64,000 nt of DNA, taken from contig JASKMD010000003.1 of NCBI GenBank assembly GCA_030144725.1, forward strand, positions 18,908,427 to 18,972,426, read 5' to 3'. The DNA comes from Haematococcus lacustris (Eukaryota > Chlorophyta > Chlorophyceae > Chlamydomonadales > Haematococcaceae). Of the stretch, positions 16,653-27,000 are shown piece by piece. A program made the position numbers and the translations under genes. The notes under the pieces are model-generated. The model was not told where the DNA came from and made no database searches. It worked only from the letters and a program-made list of their open reading frames with translations. Within the stretch, counting starts at the first letter, position 1, and every line of letters starts with the position of its first letter.

Positions 16653-19521
16653 TCAATATATGCGCTGGCTTTGGCGCTGCTCCAAGAATTTGCTGTCCAC
16701 GCCGCTTTCTCTCGACACAGCCACTCGGCCTGTCCGCGCAATCTCCATGATGCCTGCCGGCACCAAGCACACAGTGCAGGGTCCGTCTTTGGGAAACTGT
16801 TTGAAAATAGAAAAAAGAAAAAAGCCTTGACCTGACCTCTACCTGACCTCCGCCGTGTCCCATCAGCCATCGCAGGCGCGATCATGTGTGCACTGTCGGC
16901 AGCAGCAGTGGGAGACGGAGGGTATGGGCTCAGGCTCTCACCGTAGGGCTCCAGCAGGTCCGTCAGTGCCTTCATCTTGTCCTCCTTGCCCAGGATCTCC
17001 AGCGTCAGGGTGCCTGGGCTGATGTCCAGGATGTCTGCGCGGAAGATGGCGGCCAGGTCCCTCAGCTCCCCTCGCTGGGAGGCTCCACAGCGCACCTGCA
17101 CACGCCCAGCAGCTGTGCTTGGCTGGTGACCAGCTGGTTGCGCTTTATTGCAGGTGGTTACGGTGGAGCGGCCCTGCGCAGCGCTGCGGCTCGCTAGCTT
17201 TGGCTCTAGCTGCAGATAGACGTTACAGTGCAGCAATACAGTGTGACCATCACCAACACACACACTCATGCCCACAACGCAATTGAAACCTCAAGCGCCC
17301 TACCCTGCATTGCCACATGCCCCCGTTCCCGCCCACTCTCCTACCCACCCGCCACCCCACCCCACCCCACCCCACCCCACCCCACCCCACCCCACCCCAC
17401 CCCACCCCACCCCACCCCACCCCACCCCACCCCACCCCACCCCACCCCACCCCACCCCACCCCACCCCACCCCACCCCACCCCACCCCACCCCACCCCAC
17501 CCCACCCCACCCCACCCCACACCACCTTGACGAGCATGAGCTCACGGTTCACGAATGGCATAGGTGTGAGGTTTGTCACGTTCTGCACATCCACCAGCTT
17601 GTTCAGCTGCTTCACCAGCTTGTCAATGGCGGGGGCGGCGCCCGGCACCACCATGCAGATGCGGCTCATGCCCTCGCGCTCGCTAGGGCCCACAGCCAGG
17701 GACTGCACGTTGTAGCCCCGCCGGGCAAACACCCCCGTCACCTGCAGGCGCCAGGCAGGCAGGGGGCGGCAGGGTGGAGGCGGGCAGGCGGGGCCAGTAG
17801 GTGCGGGCAGGCGGGGGGCAGCAGTATGGGAGCCATGTGCAGGTGACGGGGTGCCTTAATGGTGAGGGGCCCCAGGGGCTGCTTCCGCCGCTGTCGTGCC
17901 TGCTACACCTGCTGCTGCTGCTGCTGCTGCTGTGGTGTGGCCAGGGCACTGACCATGTTGAGCACACCAGGAACGTCCTTGACCTCAATGCTGAGAGTGT
18001 GGGCCTCGTAGTCGCTGCCATCTCCTGAGCTGTAGGTCGACTCCAGGATGTTCTCCACCTGGACACACAGGCAGCATGGGGTGGGTGGGGGGCAGGTGAG
18101 GGGCAGGTGAGGGGCAGGTGAGGGGCAGGTGAGGGGCAGGTGAGGGGCAGGTGAGGGGCAGGTGAGGGGCGGGTGAGGGGCGGGTGAGGGGCAGGTGAGG
18201 GGCGGGTGAGGGGCAGGTGAGGGGGGGAATGTTCAGCGCCTTGCGTCTGCCAAGGCAACGCTGTGGGCTATGGCGGCTGTGGCAGCTGCATCTCTAGCCT
18301 GGTCTGCAGCAGGCAGGCGGGCGGTAGGGCAGCAGGCAGGCAGAGCACAAGGCAGAGCGGCAGGCAGGCAGGGTGGCGTACCTCCCAAACACCCGGGGCG
18401 TCGCTGTCATCCACCATGTACACATCCCCCTCTCTCCCCTCGTGGGTGAAGGCGCTGCAACCAGCCCAGCCAGGCCAAGTCAGCACTGAGCAGGGCCAGG
18501 GGGGCAGCAGGCAAGCAGGGAGGCGGGACAGACAGGGGAGACCAGGGGCCAGGGGCAAGGACCGGGTGGAGCCTCAACACAGGTAGCCCCACGCGTCAAG
18601 TTAAGCAGCTGCTGGGATGCCCCTGCCCAGCTCCCGCCTGCTTGTCTGGCTCAGCTGCCTGGCTCCCGACCTCACCCGCCCTGCCAGCCCCTGCCTGCTG
18701 CTGCTGCTGCTGCCTCCTGCCGTCCCTCCTAGCCAGCAGGCGGCAGCCCCTCACCCTCACCTGGGTCCAGGGCTCATGGCGTCCATGCTGCGCCGTGAGT
18801 AGTCAACTGGCTCCAGCAGCTTCTCGCCACGCTTCAGGCACACGCGCCCAGTGCGGGCGACCTCCACGATGCCAAACTTTGTCATCACCTTCTGGATGGC
18901 TGCACACTGTGACGAGGGCAGGCACGGCCCCAGGGGCTCACGAGCTCACATGAGCCGGAAACTGTCCTCCACTTGGCCCTTGCCCCGGCCCTCCCCCCAG
19001 CCCACCCGCTGCCCTCACACCTGCCAGTGCCCCCCCCACATACTGCGTTGGCCTGGGGCAGGAAGGGAGTCGCCAGAAACTGTATTCAGCTGCATCTCTA
19101 GCCAGCGACAAGGAGAAGGTCCTTGGCAGGAGAGCTATAAAATGTTTTACTTTCACTAACCCAGCGGCAAGGAAGGAAAGGGTACACCCTCATCAAGCCC
19201 GCGGCCCTCCCCTTGCCCACCCACCCACCCACCCTGCCCCTTGCCCACAGCCCTCCACTTGTCTCTTGCCCTGGACTTGCCCCCTGCCCTCCCCCTGCCC
19301 CCACACCTGCCAGGCCCCACCTTGCCGGCATCGCCTGACACACACAATGTGAGCGTGGCCTCCGCCACGTCCACCACCCTCGCCCTGAAGATGGTGGCCA
19401 GCTGCAGCACCTCAGTGCGCTCGGGACCGGGCGGCACGCTCAGCTTCAGCAGCACCAGCTCGCGCTCTGCAGCAGCCAGCAGCAGACCAGCTGGACCCCT
19501 GCTTGCATGTGGCCACCTTCA

Positions 19522-19559
<38 letters not shown>

Positions 19560-19964
19560 AGTAAGAAGGTCCCCAAAGGCCTCTCAGTTCAGTGACAATC
19601 CCTGGCTGAGAGGTTGCCCCTCATGCTCTACCTTGACCCCTTTCCCCAGCACCTCCTCCTGGCGTGGAACCATGATGATTGCCTGCAGCCATGCCACTGG
19701 CCCAGCCCTAGCCAGAACCCCCTGCCCCCTGCCCCCAATCACAAACCTGCCCGCCCCGCCCTGCCTGGCCCTGCTCCTGGCCAGCCTGCTCCCCGCACCA
19801 ATTCGCGCCACAGGGGTGATGTCCTCCACGTAGCGCACCTTGATCAGCTTGGCCACCTGCTTCACAAGGTTGGCCTGCGCCCAGCACCACACCCGGCCAG
19901 GCACTCACCAGCGGCGGCCTACTGGCCAGCAACACTACCGAGCTGTCACGACTCCAGGACAGAA

Positions 19965-20029
<65 letters not shown>

Positions 20030-21201
20030 CAGGGCCAGTAGGGATGTTAATGATAGGAGGGCTTTTCTAGGCTGCTAGCATCTCCGCTTTTGCTTACGTT
20101 CATGCTGCAAAGAGCATGGCGAGCTCATTATCACAGCATGGACTGTTAGGCTGTTCATGTTTGCCTGGCTGGAGGGGCTGGATGGTCCTAGCCAGCTGCC
20201 CGGCGCCCCACTGCTTGCTGCTGGCTGCTGCCCTGGCTGCTGTGCCTCCTGCCAGCCATGTTTGGTGTGGCTGAAAGGGGCTGGCCCTGCTGCTGCTCCT
20301 TAACACGCCAGCCTAGGCTATGCCAGCAGGTGTGAGGGTCAGTGGTCGCGTCTGTTTGTCAGCTCTACCAACGCAGGGAGGAGAGTTCACATAGTGGGTC
20401 GTCAGAGTTGAGGTGGCAGCTGCGGGATAGCCTTAAACAGCATCACATGCTGCATGCTGATGTGGGACAAGCACTGCGCATGCTGAACTCACAATGGTGT
20501 TGGCTGTTCCCGTCACCACAATGGTGAACAGTGCCTTGTCCCGTGTCAGGCCAACGGCAAGAGACTCGATGTTTGCAGCTGCAAGTTGCAGAGGCCAGGG
20601 CAGCAAGTGACGGTACATTCAGCAAGGGAAAGCGACATGCACATGCACCCTCAGCTTGGATTAGAGTGTAGTACCTCTTCTGGCAAACACCCCAGCAACT
20701 CGGTTGATAATGCCCGCCTCGTCTGCAACAAACACTGAGATGACGTGCTTCTCTTCACCCTCCTTGAGCCGCTTGGGCTCGTTAACGTACACATCGCCAT
20801 CACGGGTTTGTCCCTAGACATGCATGTTGTTTCAAGGCAGTCAGTATCGTCATTATGGCAGAGGTGCTTGCTTCATTGCCGTGCTCCTACCACCGGAGCG
20901 AACGGTGTCGCGCTAGCTCGGTCGGTAGTTGCAACTTGGACCTGCGACGAAAAGCTAGCTGTTATGTATCAATTGAACGCAATACATGTAGCATCACATA
21001 CGGCACTGACCTTCACGCATCGAGAGTTTACAACGTGACCTGGCGTCGGCGCAGCCAGGCAGGGGCGGGCTGTGGTGCGACGAGCAGCTCCAGCTACAGG
21101 ACCAGCAGGAGTGAGCGTCCAGCATCAGGATTGCCTGAATTGCCCGAATATCTTTCTCCACACTCACCAGCTTGGCTCGCAAGCCGCTGCTGCGCCAGCA
21201 T
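16653..21201 (-). CDS. ALSS1: Acetolactate synthase regulatory (small) subunit, plastid-targeted
   Basis: Regulatory subunit of acetohydroxyacid synthase, the first enzyme of valine, leucine and isoleucine synthesis; it activates the catalytic subunit and confers branched-chain amino acid feedback in the plastid. Thirteen exons: 21201-21168, 21093-21011, 20941-20891, 20813-20675, 20578-20493, 19874-19799, 19466-19321, 18906-18761, 18454-18382, 18058-17954, 17741-17526, 17095-16942, 16753-16653; 469 aa, all phases closing. The first 56 residues are an Ala/Arg/Ser/Thr-rich transit peptide. As in plants there are two ACT-domain halves: half 1 from about residue 79 ([30 protein letters not shown]), half 2 from about 297 ([33 protein letters not shown]). 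Each half ends in a VARTGRV/IARTGRV segment. Introns contain several tandem arrays. Length is normal for the plant family. It is divergent with the Fanzor-like frame at 21421. Confidence 0.95.
17352..17521. repeat. (CCCCA)n pentamer array at an ALSS1 donor
   Basis: About 34 CCCCA units. Read along the gene (minus strand) this is (GGGGT)n starting 5 nt after the donor of exon 17741-17526 (AAG|gtggtgtgggg). Confidence 0.97.
18085..18225. repeat. 12-bp minisatellite in an ALSS1 intron
   Basis: About 11 copies of GTGAGGGGCAGG, some with GGCGG, in the intron before exon 18058-17954. Confidence 0.9.
19970..20030. repeat. (GGAGCA)n hexamer array in an ALSS1 intron
   Basis: Ten near-perfect AGCAGG/GGAGCA units in the intron between exons 20578-20493 and 19874-19799. 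Confidence 0.9.
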
Positions 21202-21420
21202 GGTGGCAAACCTAGGGACCGACAATGCACACAACGGCAGGGGTCGCCCACCTGCATGATGTTTGGAAAACAGGAAAAAACTGGAAAACCAGTACATCGA
21301 AGGCATTTAGCGCCACAGTTAGCGAAGCGAGTTAGGAAAATGCAGCGAAACAGACAGCGTAGACGTAATCGTAATGCCTCGGACAGTTAGGTCGACCGTC
21401 AGGCCGACACGCCGCCAGAC

Positions 21421-22536
21421 ATGCAGGCCAACGGCGCAGCGCACTGGGCCAACAACCACAATAACACATGGCACGCAAAGAAGGTCAAACGACATACCTT
21501 GATGAGGGGTGTGGCCGCTGCGGGGTTAGAGGAGGGCGCGGTCGTGCCGTCCGAAGTGGTGGAGGCGCGGCTCGTCACGCAAATCGAGGCTTGGGTGGAG
21601 GCCTGCAGCAAGAGGGCGCTGCTCGCCAGCTTGCTGTTGGGCCTCATGGTGCGCGACTCCTTCACACGCGTCACTGTGCTTGCGTACGACCAGGAGCTCT
21701 TGGAGGACATCCCTGCTGCGGACGCCGACATCCCGGACTTCGCGGAGCGTAACCTGTTCCTGCAGCTCGGCCGCGGTCTGCCCCCTCCCGGGATCCACTC
21801 TCAGCCTAGCGCTGCTGTGGAGGATGTCTTGATCGCGTACCCGGACCTCCACGCCGAGCTCGACGCAATACCTCGCTATCCGCACGACTGCAACACCGTC
21901 GACGACGTGGGCCAGAAGCTGGAGACTAGCTTTGCCAACAGCCTCACCGAGCTGTTCAAGCGCAGAGTTGGGCAAGCGGTGGCTCTGGCTGGAGCCAGAG
22001 TCATCGCTGGCTCACACGAGCACCAGCGCCGCTTTGGGCTGCCCCTGGATGGCAGTCCAGCCTGGACTGAGCGTCAGCGCAGCTGGGTGGTGCGGAGTGT
22101 GAGGGGGAAGGAGGTGACCTGGCTAGAGGGTCAGGGTGGGGTGGTGCCTACTGAGGCCATGCGGTTTGAGGTGGCCAGGCAGCGGAGGTTGCTGGGGGTG
22201 GGTCAGGGGGTGGTGGTGAACAAAGCCTGGCGGGGGAGGAAGGTCAACCGGGGCAGCCTGCTGCGTCATGCAGTGGACACCAGCAGGCAGCTGGAGGCTG
22301 CCCACCGGGGCCTGATGTGCTCAACAAGCAACGGCATCAGGTTCTACGACCGAGACGTGTCAGCCGCGCTGAACATCCGCCGCATTGCAGCCGGGCCGGG
22401 CCGCCCCCGCGAGCTCAGCAGCTGGGTGGGCCGCCCAGCTATGCCTAACCCAGGAAGGCCAGGCCAGGAGTGGGTGTGCGTGCGCGACAGAGGCCTGTTG
22501 CGGAAGTGGCAGCGGCGGCATCAGCGGCAGCGATAG
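21421..22536 (+). CDS. Fanzor/TnpB-like protein with internal deletion (F3), open 371-codon frame
   Basis: The N-terminal half (about residues 30-200, with YPHDCNTVDDVGQKLETSF) resembles the N-terminal region of algal Fanzor-type proteins as I recall them. The C-terminal part has HRGLMCSTSNGIRFYDRDV followed by SAALNIRR, the RDxNAALN signature of the third RuvC-like motif of TnpB/Fanzor nucleases, with an upstream LMCS segment in the place of a zinc-binding residue. Between about residues 205 and 300 the expected first two RuvC acidic motifs and most of the zinc-binding region cannot be found, so the protein is probably an inactive in-frame deletion. The frame is uninterrupted, which is unusual for a relic. 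It starts 220 bp from the divergent ALSS1 start and could share its promoter. Its last 140 bp and the 3' flank are repeated at 42960-43314. Confidence 0.6.
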   Translation: MQANGAAHWANNHNNTWHAKKVKRHTLMRGVAAAGLEEGAVVPSEVVEARLVTQIEAWVEACSKRALLASLLLGLMVRDSFTRVTVLAYDQELLEDIPAADADIPDFAERNLFLQLGRGLPPPGIHSQPSAAVEDVLIAYPDLHAELDAIPRYPHDCNTVDDVGQKLETSFANSLTELFKRRVGQAVALAGARVIAGSHEHQRRFGLPLDGSPAWTERQRSWVVRSVRGKEVTWLEGQGGVVPTEAMRFEVARQRRLLGVGQGVVVNKAWRGRKVNRGSLLRHAVDTSRQLEAAHRGLMCSTSNGIRFYDRDVSAALNIRRIAAGPGRPRELSSWVGRPAMPNPGRPGQEWVCVRDRGLLRKWQRRHQRQR

Positions 22537-22742
22537 TGACATGTGCATCATGCCATGAGCCAAATAAAACAAACAATTCGATTGCCCCTGACAAAGGGGA
22601 TGTGTGTGCGATAGAGTGTGCATAGGGTAGGATAGGGCTCTATCGACTCCTAGGGTTAGGGACCTAGGTTAGGGACACACACCGGTCCCTCCTGTGGATA
22701 AGTGTAGGGGCTCCACAGGATGATAGGGATACAGGACGGCCT
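22537..22742 (+). other. Conserved 3' non-coding segment of the Fanzor-like element
   Basis: Immediately after the stop of the 21421 gene, about 200 bp are near-identical to 43100-43314 although both copies lie in different flanks. The segment holds AAATAAAACAAACAATTCG, TTAGGG-like motifs (AGGGTTAGGGACCTAGGTTA) and a hairpin TGTGGA...TCCACA near its end. In TnpB/Fanzor systems the guide RNA usually derives from the 3' end of the element, so this is a candidate guide-RNA scaffold; that role is inference only. Confidence 0.5.
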
Positions 22743-22860
22743 GCATGATGTTTCCCGGTGGCAAGTACAATGCAGAGTCTGCATTGCAGACCTGATGTCT
22801 GATGTTTCAAGCCCGGTGGCAAGTACAATGCAGAGTCTGCATTGCAGACCTGCACGCGCA
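22741..22860. repeat. Two tandem 60-bp units with a palindrome
   Basis: Two copies (about 22745-22798 and 22805-22858) of a unit containing CCGGTGGCAAGTACAATGC and the perfect inverted repeat TGCAGA-G-TCTGCA. Confidence 0.8.
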
Positions 22861-22869
22861 CACATTCCT

Positions 22870-24060
22870 AGCTGACTACATCCGTATCAATCCTAATGCA
22901 TCATGGTACATTCAGAAAGCGCAGCTGATACATCAAGGTCCGTAAGGTGACAGCGGTGATGGCTGGTTGATGGTGCATAGTTTGATCTGCAGCACGGGAA
23001 GGAAGTCGGAGCCCAACTTTCGGTGGGCACTTATGCCATTAGTAATGGCCAATTGGGACGAACAATACAAGAACATTAGGAGGTATGTGAATCTGCTGTC
23101 AGCTGCAATCATGCCTAAACTGTGTCTCTTGATGAACAGGCCCGTGCACGCTCGCTATTACAGCGTCAGCCTCGAGTTTGGCAGCATTTTAGACGGCACT
23201 TCGCGACTCTCACGACAATCACGTTCGCGACTTACATTGGCAACAGTTACATTGACAACAGTTACATTGGCAGCTACATCAGCCTCCACACTGGCATGAT
23301 GTGGCGTGGCAGGTAGGCGAGGCTTTCAGCGAGGGCAGGCTGCTGCTGCTGATGCAGGCCGACAACATGACTGAAGACTGCCAGCACACCATGCAGCAGC
23401 CAGCCTCGCAGATCAGCAGCCCTCTCGCACATGCACCCATTCACAGGGCGCAGTGTGACCAATTGCAAGACACATTCATGTTTTGCACAGCCACATAGCG
23501 CAGCAGCACACTCGCCCCTGCTGGGCACAGCGGCAGCCAGCCCAAGCCAGCCGCTGGCAACACCAGACAAGCCTGGGGAGAGGTGCCGTGTTGGGCAATA
23601 CAGGTCAGCCGCTTACAAGGCACAGTGTGACCACTTCCAAGACAGAGTGTGACCACACCCAAGCCACAGTGTGACCTATTCCAAGGAACAGTGTGACCAC
23701 TCCCAGGACATGACCATGTTTTTCACAGGCTGGCTAGAAAGCTGGCCTGTGGTGCTCGAGTAGCTCAAGACTGGCTGGCCGAGGGGGATTAAGACAGCCA
23801 GCCGCCAGGAGGTGCTCAAGGCGGGCAGGCAGTGTGTGTGTTGCCAACCTTGGCAGAGTTTGTCCAGGTGCACCCAGCCTATGCTCAAGTATGTATGCTC
23901 AATCGATTCTCAATAGAATCGGGTTTTTGGTTCGCCACCGTCCTGCCAACTGTTACCTTCCTCCCAGCTGCTACCTTCCTCCTGGCTGCCACCTTCCTCC
24001 CGTCTGCCACCTTCCTCCCAGCTGCCACCCCAGTGCCTGCCTGGACGACATTCTAAAACC
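22870..24060. other. YSL 3' flank; no gene seen, short GTGTGACC repeats
   Basis: No supported coding region. From about 23624 to 23705 a 21-23-bp degenerate unit containing AGTGTGACC recurs four times, with one more copy at 23451. About 23225-23272 holds three closely spaced TTACA motifs (TGTAA on the YSL strand), possible polyadenylation signals about 0.8 kb after the YSL stop. Confidence 0.4.
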
Positions 24061-24075
24061 TAGCTGTGACCCGGC

Positions 24076-27000
24076 CTATGACCTGCCGATCTGCCTGGAG
24101 CTGAAGGCCATGCACATGGGCGCACCAATCCCAAGCATGCCCAACACGCTGACAGGCACGCTGAACACGCCATCGCCCACAATGATGCCAGACGCCACAG
24201 CCGGGGCGAGTAGCTCCGCTGCTGCCGGGTCCAGACACTCCCACACAAACAATATGAGGGAGCCCAGCGACATGTTGATGGCTATGTACGCACCTGCAAG
24301 CACCATGGCCCGTGCGCAGATTTCCGGTCACACTACATGTCATCTTTTTTGGCATGGGGGCCTAGGGGGCGGGGAGAGGGGGGGGGGGTGCTCCATGCGG
24401 CAGCAGTTGGTTGTGAGGGGGCAGAGCAGCAGCGCAGCACTGGGGAGCACAGAGGAGCAGGATGAGAGCAGCAGGGGCAGGGCCCGGGAGAGGGAGGCCT
24501 GGCCCACAGTGGTGACAGCAGGGTTAGGTCCCTGCCCCTGCCCCTCCAGTCGATTGCTTGGGGGGAGGGACAGGGCCAGGGGCCAGCCAGGGCTTGCGTG
24601 CTGCTGCTCCCCCTGAAGATGACAAAGCGATCCAGCAGCCCAGGCTTGTTCTTCTTGGCTGCCTGCTCAGGGCCAGTAGCCCGGTGGCAGGTAGGGCCGG
24701 GCAGGCCAGGCCAGGGGGTGCTGAGCAGCCCCCAGCAGGGCTCCAGCTGGCAATGGTGTGCCAACAGCAGAGCAGCGCAGCGCAGCAGAGTGAGTGACGC
24801 AGAATGATGGGTGTGACCGGTGTGACCAGGCTAGTCAAACTTACCCAGGACAAAGGGGATGGACATGGCCATGGGGATGGGGATGAACCTGCAGCAGCAG
24901 CAGGGAGACTTGCGGTGGTTGCAGGGGCATCGCAGTGTCAGCCGCTGCCTGCCAGCCTGCCCTGCCAGCAGCCAGACCTCTACTTAGCACCTCCCACAAC
25001 ACCAGCGGCAGCAGGGCAGGCCAGGGGGAGGTTAAGGAGCCAGCGGCAGCAGCAGCAGCGCCTGGCTGCCTGGCTGCCTGCTTTCCCCCCCGCCTGCCAG
25101 GCCCTGTGTGTCTTGCCTGGCCAGCCTGTGTGGCAGCAGGTCGCGCGCCAGGTTGACCAGCAGGGCGGCCGTGAAGAACAGCGCCATGAGGGCAGCGCAG
25201 TGCTGCGGCAGCACCGCCAGACCCTGCAGCGGCAGCGGGGGCAGGCTGGCTGGGTGGGCTGCTGCAGGCTCAGGGTTGGGGTCCATGGAGGCTGGGGGAG
25301 AGGGGGGAGGGGGAGGGGGAGGGGGAGGGGGAGGGGGAGGGGGAGGGGGAGGGGGAGGGGGAGGGGGAGGGGGAGGGGGAGGGGAGGGGGAGGGGGAGGG
25401 GGAGGGGAGGGGGAGGGGGAGGGGGAGGGGAGGGGGAGGGGGAGGGGGAGGGGGAGGGGGAGGGGGAGGGGGAGGGGGGGGGGAGTGCTGACCTGGGTGC
25501 CAAAGATGGCCATGGCTCTGTAGATGGCTGAGTAGGGTGTGGGGTAGGGCCCGTGAGGGTCCCCCACCTGTAGGGCACAGCACAGCACAGCACACCAGCA
25601 GTGTGGCGTGGAGGGGGGGGTTGGAGGCAGCGGGGGGGAGGGGGGCGGGGGGGGGGGGGGGGCGCAGGGGCAGCCAGTGCTTGGGGCAGGCAGGGTTGCA
25701 GCTCCAGCCGCAGGCAGGCTCCTGGGTGGCCTGGTGACCAGGTGGCACTGAGCCAGCTGAGGCCCCCTGACCAGGCCAGGCACAGGGGAGGTCCTGCCCC
25801 CGCCCCACGCTTCCAGTGGGGGGAGCAGGCCACGCCCCCTCCAGGCTGCTGCTCCCTCAATGCCACCTGGAGGGGGCCGGCCACCCTTTGTTGTCCCCCT
25901 CACCAGTGTCAGGCTAGGGGCAGGAGGGTAGCCTGGGGAGCTCTAGCCACCCCCCTGCCGCCACACCCTGGCCCCTACCCCTTGCCTTCATGACCCTCAG
26001 CCCTGACAACCCACCCACCCACCCACCCATGGCCTGGCACTGGCCCCCTGCCCCCTGCCCCCCTGCCCCCTGCCCCCTGCCCCCTGCCCCCTGCCCCCTG
26101 CCCCCTGCCCCCTGCCCCCCTGTGGCTCACTTTGCCTGTGGCCCAGAACAGCGCAAAGGTGAGGGGCGCCAGCACCGCCCCGGCCAGCGCCCCCGCCAGC
26201 TGCGCCGTGAACATGGCCTTGGGGGCGGACTTGGTGATGAAGCCAGTGCGGTAGTCCTGACAGGGGGGGGCAGCAGCAGCAGCACCAGCAGCAGCACCAG
26301 CACCAGCACCAGCAGCAGCAGCAGCAGCGGCCGGTAAGCCTGTCAGGCGTGAGTGATGCTGGGTCCTGCAGCAGGTGGTCAGGTCTTCAGGCCGGCTGCC
26401 TGGCCAGCAAGGACCACGTATGTGCATACAACGCCAACTGCCAAGCCAACAAGAGAAATGCTCCTTCGCTAACCCTGTGCCACCCACCCCACCCGGGCAT
26501 CCCCTACCCCGCACCCCTGCATCTCGCACCTGCATCAGGGTAGCGTTGGTGGAGGTGACGGCCAGCACCACCCCTGACATGGCCAGACCCACCACCACAC
26601 CCCCCGCCTGCAGCCCTGCCCAGCCAGCAAACCCAAAGATCGCCAGCTTGGCCATCATGCTGCTCACATCCCAGTCAGTCAGACCTGCGCCAACATGCAA
26701 CAACACACAGGCTAAGCAAGGGCAACAGCGCACATGGACACCAGAGGCGCCCCCCGCCCCCGCCCTTGCCCCTGCCCCCGCCCCCCGGCCCCGCCCCCGC
26801 CCCCGGCCCCGCCCCCGGCCCCGGCTCTGACCTGCCCCAAAGGACACCGGCAGCGCCATGAGGGGGCTGACCACGAAGCCAATGGCCACATAGTACCACC
26901 TGGCAGGGCGGTGAGGGTGCAGGGGGCAGGGCCAGGGGGTAGCTTGGTCAGGGCAGGGGGGGGCAGCGGCAGGGGCAGCGGGGGGGGGAGCCAAGGCAGG

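Noticed and set aside
22741..22860. CRISPR-like repeats
   Set aside because: Two tandem units only, no uniform spacers, eukaryotic context.
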